Assembly (NCBI GenBank): GCA_029881855.1
Contig: JAOULU010000095.1
Span: 1-6,702 of the forward strand
Reading direction: 5' to 3'
DNA from: Nitrosomonas sp.
GTDB lineage: Bacteria > Pseudomonadota > Gammaproteobacteria > Burkholderiales > Nitrosomonadaceae
Length of the DNA stretch: 6,702 bases
The translations under genes and the position numbers were made by a program. Position 1 is the stretch's first letter; each line of letters starts with the position of its first letter. The notes beneath the pieces are model-generated. The model ran no database searches and was not told where the DNA came from. It worked only from the letters and a program-made list of their open reading frames with translations. This document shows, piece by piece, positions 1-5,344 of this stretch.

Positions 1-89
1 ACATATTCATTGAAGCCCCACCAGATCATCCATCCTGGCTGGCTATTTCAGACCGCTTGCAACGTGCAAGCCAACCATCAAAATCATGA
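1..89 (+). CDS. 3' end of an unidentified gene upstream of cbbY (partial)
   Basis: An open frame enters from the left edge (first full codon at 3) and ends at TGA 87-89. It encodes about 28 residues, beginning IFIEAPPDHPSW and ending QRASQPSKS. The stop shares bases with the cbbY start codon (ATGA), which is the usual sign of translational coupling in an operon, and cbbY has no clear ribosome binding site of its own. The tail is too short for me to assign a family, so no function is proposed. That it is a real gene rests on the overlap and on the open frame. Confidence 0.5.
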   Translation, partial: IFIEAPPDHPSWLAISDRLQRASQPSKS

Positions 90-856
90 CCCAAAAAAAC
101 AAACTACAAGCTGTTCTCTTTGATGTTGATGGCACTCTCGCTGATACAGAACAAGATGGACATCGTATTGCTTTCAATGCCGCATTCCAAGAATTTGGTC
201 TAACCTGGGACTGGGACATTACGTTATATGGTGAATTACTAAAGGTCACTGGTGGAAAAGAAAGAATTCGCTACTATATGGAAAGATATACCCCTCAGGA
301 TTGTGATAAAGCAGATTTAAATGACTGGATAGCTACGCTACATTGGACAAAAACTAAATATTTTGAAAAATTACTCAAACAAGGAAATATACCATTACGT
401 CCTGGTGTTGCACGCTTAATTAATGAATTACGTAAAGAAAAAATAAGGATAGCAATAGCCACCACAACCACACCTAAAAATGTGGCTGCTTTAATCAAAT
501 CAACCTTAGGAGAAGAAGCCGTAGATTGGTTTGATGTTATTGGTGCTGGTGACATAGTTCCTAAGAAAAAGCCAGCACCTGACATATACCATTGGGTTCT
601 TAAGCAACTGAATTTAAAGGCCCAGCATTGTATTGCAATAGAAGATTCTGAAAATGGCTTACAATCTGCTCTTGCTGCCGATCTTCCAACCATTATTACA
701 ACCAATAGCTATACACAACAACAAAGCTTTAATGGTGCATCTATAGTTGTATCCGACCTCGGAGAACCCGAACATCATTTTTCGCAACAAGCCGGTAAGA
801 AACTTAAAAAAAGATGGGTCGATGTAGAAACCCTTATGAATCTGGTGCAAACTTAA
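86..856 (+). CDS. cbbY: CbbY-type HAD-superfamily sugar phosphatase
   Basis: A 256-residue HAD hydrolase of the beta-phosphoglucomutase-like subfamily, soluble and without a signal peptide. Motif I is DVDGTLAD, with nucleophile Asp13 and acid/base Asp15. The cap segment has the CbbY-like G-H-R-x-A-F-N (25-31) and L-Y-G-E-L-L-x-V-T-G-G-K (47-58). Motif II is the Thr run 126-129, motif III Lys162 in KKPAPDIY, and motif IV E186-D187 in IEDSENGL. All catalytic positions are intact. Characterised CbbY proteins dephosphorylate xylulose-1,5-bisphosphate, a misfire product that inhibits Rubisco. That role fits an autotroph, but substrate is inferred from motifs only. Another sugar-phosphate phosphatase or mutase is possible. 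The ATG at 86 overlaps the upstream stop codon and lacks a Shine-Dalgarno, so translation is probably coupled. No cbb operon genes are identifiable in the window. Confidence 0.85.
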   Translation: MTQKNKLQAVLFDVDGTLADTEQDGHRIAFNAAFQEFGLTWDWDITLYGELLKVTGGKERIRYYMERYTPQDCDKADLNDWIATLHWTKTKYFEKLLKQGNIPLRPGVARLINELRKEKIRIAIATTTTPKNVAALIKSTLGEEAVDWFDVIGAGDIVPKKKPAPDIYHWVLKQLNLKAQHCIAIEDSENGLQSALAADLPTIITTNSYTQQQSFNGASIVVSDLGEPEHHFSQQAGKKLKKRWVDVETLMNLVQT

Positions 857-1003
857 ATTCTTCACACGCCTACAATTTAGTAAAACAGTTATTTACCGGA
901 ATACAAATAGTTCCCGACATTAGGAATAAAAACACATTTTTTTATCTTAATTTGTGTTATATCAAATTATGCAAGAATGTATTTTATTTCTCATTTAAAT
1001 CTA

Positions 1004-1012
1004 TGCTATAAC
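1004..1012 (+). promoter_or_regulatory. Candidate extended -10 promoter for smbP
   Basis: The bases TGCTATAAC form an extended -10 element (TG-n-TATAAC, with TATAAC at 1007-1012). No good -35 hexamer lies 17 bases upstream (TTATTT at 984-989), which is tolerable for extended -10 promoters. Transcription would begin near 1019 and give a leader of about 116 bases before smbP. The tRNA-Pro gene in this window has an almost identical TGCTATAAT element, which adds some support. The surroundings are very AT-rich, so chance matches are possible. Confidence 0.4.
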
Positions 1013-1031
1013 TATATTACGCATTGTATCC

Positions 1032-1079
1032 CTTCAGCAGGCGTACTGAAGTCTTTAGTTGATGGCAGTGCGGTTTTTT
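1032..1079 (+). promoter_or_regulatory. Possible attenuator: two mutually exclusive hairpins in the smbP leader
   Basis: Hairpin A pairs CTTCAG (1032-1037) with CTGAAG (1046-1051) around an 8-base loop. Hairpin B pairs CGTACTG (1042-1048) with CAGTGCG (1066-1072), seven pairs including one G-U, and is followed after one base by six T (1074-1079), like an intrinsic terminator. Bases 1046-1048 are needed by both, so only one hairpin can form at a time. The element could be a terminator/antiterminator switch controlling smbP, or simply the terminator of the cbbY transcript. Hairpin B has a long 17-base loop and a modest stem. I recognise no known riboswitch class here. Confidence 0.35.
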
Positions 1080-1121
1080 GCAAAGAAAATAAAGTTAAAA
1101 CTGTTCTTAAACTTACTAACC

Positions 1122-1127
1122 AAGGAA
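1122..1127 (+). promoter_or_regulatory. Ribosome binding site of smbP
   Basis: AAGGAA lies seven bases before the ATG at 1135. It supports this start, which also places the signal peptide correctly. Confidence 0.7.
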
Positions 1128-1134
1128 CGATAAA

Positions 1135-1479
1135 ATGAAATCTATTTCGATATTATTTGCAATGGTTGCTCTTTCATTTTTACTCAGCAGCCCTGTCTAT
1201 GCGTCAGATGCTGGTCACACCTCTGAAGCAATGGAGCATGCTGGACAAGCAATAGCTCATGGAGAAGATGGTCACGCTGATGTTATGAAGAAACATGCGG
1301 AAGAAAGCCTACATCATGCCAAAGCAGCAGAAAAATCTCATGCTGAAGCACATAAACATATGACTGAATCAATTAAGCATATAGAAGAAGCTATCAAACA
1401 TGCTGGAATGGGTCATGCAAAAGAAGGTGCTAAGCATATGAAAGAAGCAGTTAAACATATACGACAATCTGGTCATTAA
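1135..1479 (+). CDS. smbP: SmbP-like His-rich periplasmic small metal-binding protein
   Basis: A 114-residue exported protein. Residues 1-23 form a Sec signal peptide: a Lys2 n-region, a hydrophobic core (ILFAMVALSFLL) and a VYA-S cleavage site. The mature part of about 91 residues has 16 His, no Cys, and is rich in Ala, Glu and Lys, so it should be helical. His residues recur mainly every seven positions (28, 35, 42, 47, 54, 61 and 75, 82, 89, 94, 101, 108), as in SmbP of Nitrosomonas europaea, a periplasmic protein that binds several divalent metals, copper in particular. Size, signal peptide and heptad His pattern all agree with that family. Its likely job is metal buffering or copper tolerance in the periplasm, inferred from the family. 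It stands alone between its leader and a strong terminator and is probably monocistronic. His-rich repeats evolve easily, so orthology should be checked. Confidence 0.85.
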   Translation: MKSISILFAMVALSFLLSSPVYASDAGHTSEAMEHAGQAIAHGEDGHADVMKKHAEESLHHAKAAEKSHAEAHKHMTESIKHIEEAIKHAGMGHAKEGAKHMKEAVKHIRQSGH

Positions 1480-1493
1480 TTAGTAACGCAGTT

Positions 1494-1524
1494 AAAAAAG
1501 CCCTCAAACTTTGGGGGCTTTTTT
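1494..1524. terminator. Bidirectional intrinsic terminator between smbP and nlpD
   Basis: The stem pairs AAAAAAGCCCTC (1494-1505) with GGGGGCTTTTTT (1513-1524) around the 7-base loop AAACTTT, with one T-G pair as read on the plus strand. The GC core is flanked by A on the left and T on the right, so it forms a hairpin plus U tract on either strand. It lies 14 bases after the smbP stop and 9 bases beyond the nlpD stop, and so serves both convergent genes. Confidence 0.9.
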
Positions 1525-1533
1525 ACTTTATTA

Positions 1534-2544
1534 TCAAGATGGTTGTTTAGGCAAATACTGTAGCGGATCAACTGGCTTTCCATACTTACGAATCTCAAAA
1601 TGCAATTGTACAGTATCTGTATCAGTACTACCCATCTCGGCTATCTTTTGTCCTGTGATAACTAAATCACCTTCTTTTACCAAAACCTTACTATTGTGGG
1701 CATAGGCACTCAGGAAAGTATTGTTGTGTTTAATAATAATCAGATTACCATAACCACGTAATCCATGACCACTGTAAACCACTTCACCTGAAGCAGATGC
1801 AACGACTGATTGTCCAGATTGCCCTGAAATCTTTACTCCTTTAGAGTTTTTTGAGAAAGCAGACGATAATTTACCCGTTGTCGGCCATATCCAATCTGTA
1901 CCAAGTGTTCTAGACATGACATTGTTTGCCTGGTCTGCTGGCACAGGCGCGGGTCCAATTCTGGCAGTCTCAGTAACTTGGGTAGGCTGATCATTCGCCG
2001 GTGGGTTAATTGAATTTTGTACATATGCCACATTCTGATCCGAATACGGTAAATTAACAGCTTTTGGATGAGTCTTTACATTAGACTCCTCCTGTTCAGA
2101 ATCAGGTGGGGTTATTGATACTTGAGGCAAAGCAAACAATACAGGCTCGGCTTGTTTAACCGGAACCGATAAATTAATGACCTGACCTGGCTCGATATTT
2201 GCGGGATCAACTATACCATTTAATTGAGCCAACTCATCATGATCAACACCATGGCTCAATGCGATACTATATAATGTATCACCATGCTGTACCGTATAGA
2301 ATTTACCTTTTTTTACAGTGGATCCATCAACACCTGCTAATTGAGGCTGCGCACCTATTGACCGTTCGACAACAGGCGCTGGCTTCTGTGTTGTCCCGCA
2401 GCTAATTAGTAGCAAGAAAATAATACATAAAAACAAATTGCGATTAATAAAAAGTGACCCTGGATATCTTGATATGTAAATTAAGTCATTAGTATATTTT
2501 CTACTGACAGGAATGACTTTTAAACCGGTTTGATTGCCTTTCAT
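1534..2544 (-). CDS. nlpD: NlpD-like LysM/LytM (degenerate M23) lipoprotein
   Basis: A 336-residue envelope protein from the ATG at 2544. An ATG at 2562 would add six residues, but AGGGGA (2558-2553) lies eight bases before the inner ATG and supports it. A hydrophobic stretch ends in a lipobox, LISC, with Cys49 as the lipidated residue. A LysM domain (about 83-125, YTVQHGDTLYSIA) binds peptidoglycan, a Pro-rich linker follows, and a LytM domain occupies about 218-330. The M23 zinc ligands are degenerate: the H-x-G-x-D signature reads S-K-G-V-K (Ser234, Lys238), and the HxH motif reads QLH (313-315). This matches NlpD, whose LytM domain activates cell-wall amidases instead of cutting peptidoglycan, typically at the division septum. 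It starts 20 bases after pcm, the usual surE-pcm-nlpD order. The 30-odd residues before the hydrophobic segment are long for a lipoprotein signal. Confidence 0.88.
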   Translation of the reverse strand: MKGNQTGLKVIPVSRKYTNDLIYISRYPGSLFINRNLFLCIIFLLLISCGTTQKPAPVVERSIGAQPQLAGVDGSTVKKGKFYTVQHGDTLYSIALSHGVDHDELAQLNGIVDPANIEPGQVINLSVPVKQAEPVLFALPQVSITPPDSEQEESNVKTHPKAVNLPYSDQNVAYVQNSINPPANDQPTQVTETARIGPAPVPADQANNVMSRTLGTDWIWPTTGKLSSAFSKNSKGVKISGQSGQSVVASASGEVVYSGHGLRGYGNLIIIKHNNTFLSAYAHNSKVLVKEGDLVITGQKIAEMGSTDTDTVQLHFEIRKYGKPVDPLQYLPKQPS

Positions 2545-2564
2545 TTTAATTTTCCCCTGCATCG

Positions 2565-3227
2565 TTACTTTTTTACGATACCAGACAGTATGGGTACAAA
2601 ATTTACTTCTTCCAAGACAGTCTCAGTATAACCTTGCACATTACGTTCAATAATACACAAATTCTGCTTTTGACTTCCTTTTGGAAAAACCATCCTACCA
2701 CCAATGACTAATTGTTCCAACAACGATGAAGGAACATGCGTTGTTACTGCTGTCATGATGATACCATCAAATGGCCCAACTTCAGCTAACCCTAACAAAC
2801 CATCAGCATGCTTCAAGGCAATATTTTTTATCTGTAAATTCTGCAAGCGAATACGGGTTCGCGTCAGTAACGGACCAATACGTTCTATAGAATAAACCTT
2901 TTCAGCAAGTTTTGCTAAAACAGCCGTTTGATACCCACAACCTGTTCCAATTTCAAGTACATTACATAATTTAGAGTTAGCACGTAATAATTCACTCATA
3001 CGCGCAACAATCCAGGGACTAGATATTGTTTGCCCAAAATTTATTGGCAAAGATACATCTTCATAGGCACGACTTGCTAATGCTTCTTCTATAAATACAT
3101 GACGTGGGATTGAGCTCATTACAGACAAAACCACCTCATCAGCAATCCCATCTGCTCGCAAACGTTCTATCATTCGCATACGCGTACGCTGCGAGGTCAT
3201 ACCACTTCCAGAATAACGAACACTCAC
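2565..3227 (-). CDS. pcm: Protein-L-isoaspartate O-methyltransferase
   Basis: A 220-residue cytosolic methyltransferase that uses S-adenosylmethionine to methylate L-isoaspartyl residues in damaged proteins, the first step of their repair. Visible landmarks are the PINFGQTISSPWIVARM segment (61-77), the SAM-binding motif I VLEIGTGCGYQTAVLA (90-105), FDGIIMTAV (153-161) where the family usually has FDAIxVTAA, and the C-terminal VPILSG (211-216). Length is typical of the bacterial family. The annotated start is GTG at 3227, with an in-frame stop two codons upstream. ATG at 3200 (residue 10), preceded by GGAAG, is an alternative start, but some betaproteobacterial homologues carry a longer N-terminus. 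It lies 149 bases after surE and 20 before nlpD, so co-transcription with nlpD is likely. Confidence 0.93.
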   Translation of the reverse strand: MSVRYSGSGMTSQRTRMRMIERLRADGIADEVVLSVMSSIPRHVFIEEALASRAYEDVSLPINFGQTISSPWIVARMSELLRANSKLCNVLEIGTGCGYQTAVLAKLAEKVYSIERIGPLLTRTRIRLQNLQIKNIALKHADGLLGLAEVGPFDGIIMTAVTTHVPSSLLEQLVIGGRMVFPKGSQKQNLCIIERNVQGYTETVLEEVNFVPILSGIVKK

Positions 3228-3376
3228 TGATTAATACCCATATAAATTCTAATTATTCAACCGCTTATCAAGAAAATCTAAGATATGAAAAATTTCATTA
3301 TTCTTTTCTGGTTAAATAAAATATTTAGCAAACTCTTCTTCTATCTAAAAACTTACATCCAACACAACACAAAAAT

Positions 3377-4120
3377 TTATTTAATTAGCCATTCAGAAAC
3401 AAGACTCATCTGATCATAACGTGTTATATCTATCTGTAAAGGCGTAACAGATACTCGGTTATGTTTCACGGCATAAAAATCAGTACCCTCACCAGCATCT
3501 TGAGCAGCTCCGGCTGCACCCACCCAAAAAACAGTTTCTCCACGTGGGCTTTGTGATTTAATTACTGGCTCAGCCTTATGTCGACGACCCAGTCTTGTGA
3601 TTTCTGTACCCTCTAATTGCTGATAGTCTACATCCGGCACATTAATATTGAGTAACATTGGATCCGCTAAATTCTTCTGGCTGAAGCGCTCGACCATATC
3701 TGCCGCAACTGTTGCGGCAGTCAAATAATTTCCTTTTGATGCGCCAACCAATGAGATTGCCAGTGAGGGAATCCCAAGTAAAAAGCCTTCTGTTGCTGCA
3801 GCAACTGTGCCAGAATATATAGTATCATCTCCCATATTAGCACCGTTATTCACACCAGATACTACCATGTCAGGCAGAACATCAAGCATGCCTGTTACTG
3901 CCAAATGTACACAATCTGTTGGTGTCCCATTCACATAATAAAAACCATTATGTGATTTATGCAAACTAAGAGGACGATCCAAAGTCAACGAGTTACTTGA
4001 TCCACTACGATCACGTTCCGGCGCAACCACAATAATTTCCGCTATTTCTGAAAGTGTTTCGGCTAAACACGCAAGACCGGGCGCAAAATATCCATCATCA
4101 TTACTGAGTAATATGCGCAT
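3377..4120 (-). CDS. surE: 5'/3'-nucleotidase SurE
   Basis: A 247-residue cytosolic metal-dependent phosphatase that removes phosphate from 5'- and 3'-nucleotides, and in some species from short polyphosphate. It is associated with stationary-phase survival. The N-terminal [10 protein letters not shown] carries the metal ligands Asp8 and Asp9. Ser39 (in APERDRSG) and Asn91 (in [12 protein letters not shown]) complete the site, all at the positions known from E. coli SurE. The [11 protein letters not shown] segment (64-74) and the [12 protein letters not shown] segment (101-112) are also typical. Length is normal for the family. No good Shine-Dalgarno precedes the ATG (TTTTTCCAAA), but the start fits the family's invariant N-terminus. 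It heads the surE-pcm-nlpD group. Confidence 0.96.
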   Translation of the reverse strand: MRILLSNDDGYFAPGLACLAETLSEIAEIIVVAPERDRSGSSNSLTLDRPLSLHKSHNGFYYVNGTPTDCVHLAVTGMLDVLPDMVVSGVNNGANMGDDTIYSGTVAAATEGFLLGIPSLAISLVGASKGNYLTAATVAADMVERFSQKNLADPMLLNINVPDVDYQQLEGTEITRLGRRHKAEPVIKSQSPRGETVFWVGAAGAAQDAGEGTDFYAVKHNRVSVTPLQIDITRYDQMSLVSEWLIK

Positions 4121-4189
4121 TTTGGAAAAATGAATTAATTGATTGAGAAGAAATAAGAGACATTACCACTCATATTCGGTATTCGTTAT

Positions 4190-4219
4190 TTTATAAAAAA
4201 CCAACATTATGATATTCAA
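4190..4219 (-). promoter_or_regulatory. Candidate sigma-70 promoter of surE
   Basis: Read on the minus strand, TTGAAT (4219-4214) and TATAAA (4195-4190) are separated by 18 bases and match four of six and five of six consensus bases. Transcription would begin near 4183, about 63 bases before the surE start. The region is AT-rich, so this is only a good candidate. Confidence 0.45.
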
Positions 4220-4252
4220 ATGTAGCATAGCTAAATTCATGAATTGTTTTCT

Positions 4253-4278
4253 AATGAAAATACTTTTATATTTTCATT
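4253..4278. repeat. 10-bp perfect inverted repeat between tRNA-Pro and surE
   Basis: AATGAAAATA (4253-4262) and TATTTTCATT (4269-4278) are exact inverted copies around a 6-base loop. The stem is AT-rich and has no T run on either side, so it is not a textbook terminator. It lies about 40 bases after the 3' end of tRNA-Pro and upstream of the candidate surE promoter. It could be a weak or Rho-assisted 3' end, an operator, or chance. Confidence 0.5.
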
Positions 4279-4295
4279 GTATAACCAACTATTCA

Positions 4296-4318
4296 TTTGT
4301 TAAATAATGGGTAACAAA
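4296..4318. repeat. Hairpin immediately after tRNA-Pro
   Basis: TTTGTTA (4296-4302) and TAACAAA (4312-4318) form a 7-bp perfect stem with a 9-base loop, starting two bases after the encoded CCA end of the tRNA. It may help 3' processing or end of transcription of the tRNA precursor. No U tract is present. Confidence 0.4.
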
Positions 4319-4319
4319 C

Positions 4320-4396
<77 letters not shown>

Positions 4397-4404
4397 AATA
4401 GGAA

Positions 4405-4413
4405 ATTATAGCA
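4405..4413 (-). promoter_or_regulatory. Extended -10 promoter of tRNA-Pro
   Basis: On the minus strand TGCTATAAT is a perfect extended -10 (TATAAT at 4410-4405). Transcription would start near 4398, only two or so bases before the mature 5' end of the tRNA, so the 5' leader would be very short. No convincing -35 sits at 17 bases; TTGGCA lies only 12 bases upstream of the TATAAT. Confidence 0.55.
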
Positions 4414-4534
4414 AACAACAGATGCCAAGAGATATTGATTCGGTTACTAGCAAGCAATCATTCCAGACAAAGGCATACGACAAAATTAGAACGGACGATA
4501 CGACAGATATTAAACGCTATCTTCCTAAGTTAGT

Positions 4535-4548
4535 ACTATGTACATAGT
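4535..4548. repeat. 14-bp perfect palindrome between the merR-like gene and tRNA-Pro
   Basis: ACTATGTACATAGT is an exact palindrome 28 bases beyond the merR-like stop codon. Dyads of this size can be dimeric regulator sites, or form a short hairpin in RNA. The remaining bases of this 180-base gap show the tRNA promoter and nothing else I can name. Confidence 0.4.
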
Positions 4549-4576
4549 CATAAACGAGATAGAATAAAATTAATTT

Positions 4577-4957
4577 TCAGGAAAGAAGGAATGACATTAC
4601 ACTCTTTATTTCACCCTTAACATAATTCACATCATAGGCTAAATCAGGTCGTGTATTCTGCGCTTTCTCTATAAAAATTGACTCTTCTTCACCTTGACCC
4701 AATCTATTTCGAGCACCACTAATGGTAAACCCTTGATCATAGAGCAATTCACGAATGCGACGGATCAGCAGTACTTCTTGGTGTTGATAATAACGACGAT
4801 TCCCACGGCGTTTCACTGGCTTTAATTGTGCAAACTCCTGTTCCCAGTACCGCAAAACATGGGGCTTCACACCACACAAAACTCCCACCTCGCCAATTGT
4901 AAAATAACGCTTAGCGGGAATGGGCGGAAAAGTGTCACTTGGCTTTTTGTTTTCCAT
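4577..4957 (-). CDS. MerR-family transcriptional regulator linked to ihfA
   Basis: A 126-residue DNA-binding protein. The MerR-type winged helix-turn-helix covers about residues 17-88: [26 protein letters not shown], shown here in part as helix-turn-helix plus R-Y-W-E, then the wing [10 protein letters not shown] (49-58), and a second helical part ending in [11 protein letters not shown]. The C-terminal tail is short and has no Cys or His cluster (its only Cys is Cys28, in the DNA-binding part), so it does not resemble the metal- or redox-sensing MerR proteins and its effector is unknown. The start codon lies inside the end of ihfA, overlapping by 23 bases, so the two are co-transcribed and probably translationally coupled. 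A small MerR-like gene after ihfA and next to tRNA-Pro is a familiar arrangement in betaproteobacteria, but its target is not established to my knowledge. Confidence 0.88.
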   Translation of the reverse strand: MENKKPSDTFPPIPAKRYFTIGEVGVLCGVKPHVLRYWEQEFAQLKPVKRRGNRRYYQHQEVLLIRRIRELLYDQGFTISGARNRLGQGEEESIFIEKAQNTRPDLAYDVNYVKGEIKSVMSFLLS

Positions 4958-5243
4958 GATAGTTCTTCTCTACCATTGTTTTTAATTTCTGACTTGCATG
5001 AAATGTAACAACACGTCGTGCGGTTATAGGTATTTCTTCACCCGTTTTGGGATTCCTACCTGGACGCTGTGGCTTGGTACGTAATTGAAAATTACCAAAG
5101 CCTGAGAGTTTCACACCTTCACCATTTTGCAAGGCTGTACGCACCTCTTCATAAAAAGACTCAACCATATCTTTAGCTTCGCGCTTATTAAGTCCTACAT
5201 TCTCAAACAATAAATCTGCCAAATCAGCTTTAGTTAGTGCCAT
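4935..5243 (-). CDS. ihfA: Integration host factor subunit alpha
   Basis: A 102-residue member of the HU/IHF family of DNA-bending proteins. With IhfB it forms a heterodimer that binds specific sites in the minor groove and bends DNA sharply, assisting promoters, replication and recombination. The N-terminal [18 protein letters not shown], the turn [12 protein letters not shown] (41-52), and the beta arm [12 protein letters not shown] (62-73) with intercalating Pro65 are all present. Pro65 matches E. coli IHF-alpha. Length is close to the usual 95-105. GGAG (5253-5250) lies six bases before the ATG and fixes the start. It follows pheT by 94 bases, as in the pheST-ihfA operon of many proteobacteria. 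The alpha assignment rests on this position as well as on sequence. Confidence 0.96.
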   Translation of the reverse strand: MALTKADLADLLFENVGLNKREAKDMVESFYEEVRTALQNGEGVKLSGFGNFQLRTKPQRPGRNPKTGEEIPITARRVVTFHASQKLKTMVEKNYHGKQKAK

Positions 5244-5273
5244 ACTTTACTCCACTCCAAAATCTATTTAGTT

Positions 5274-5294
5274 ATTAAGCTGATCTAGCTTAAT
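5274..5294. repeat. 8-bp inverted repeat between pheT and ihfA
   Basis: ATTAAGCT (5274-5281) and AGCTTAAT (5287-5294) are perfect inverted copies around a 5-base loop, about 30 bases upstream of ihfA. There is no T run, so it is unlikely to be an intrinsic terminator. It may be a processing hairpin in the pheT-ihfA transcript or an operator for an ihfA-proximal promoter. Confidence 0.4.
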
Positions 5295-5327
5295 TATTAG
5301 CCTTAGTTTAACTGAATTGAGGCAATA

Positions 5328-5344
5328 TAATTGAATATCAATTA
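5328..5344. repeat. 7-bp inverted repeat across the pheT stop codon
   Basis: TAATTGA (5328-5334) and TCAATTA (5338-5344) are perfect inverted copies with a 3-base loop. The pheT stop codon is at the start of the right arm. The stem is AT-only apart from one pair per arm, so it is weak and may be chance. Confidence 0.3.

Noticed and set aside
295..705. 136-residue frame on the strand opposite cbbY
   Set aside because: Antisense to a gene with all catalytic motifs intact; the translated protein resembles no family I know.
931..958. AACACA/TGTGTT inverted repeat after cbbY as a terminator
   Set aside because: Six AT-rich pairs around a 16-base loop with no T run after the right arm; too weak to call.
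814..1011. 65-residue plus-strand frame spanning the end of cbbY and the following gap
   Set aside because: It overlaps cbbY in another frame, has no ribosome binding site that I can see, and its tail is low-complexity translation of AT-rich intergenic DNA.
3228..3376. Promoter for pcm in the surE-pcm gap, and the small palindrome ATGAAAAATTTCAT at 3285-3298
   Set aside because: Possible -10 hexamers are present, but none pairs with a -35 at acceptable spacing; the palindrome leaves only a 2-base loop. An own promoter for pcm is not excluded.
4566..4577. AAAATTAATTTT palindrome at the merR-like stop as a terminator
   Set aside because: It is a 12-bp AT-only dyad without a loop or GC stem, easily expected by chance in this composition.
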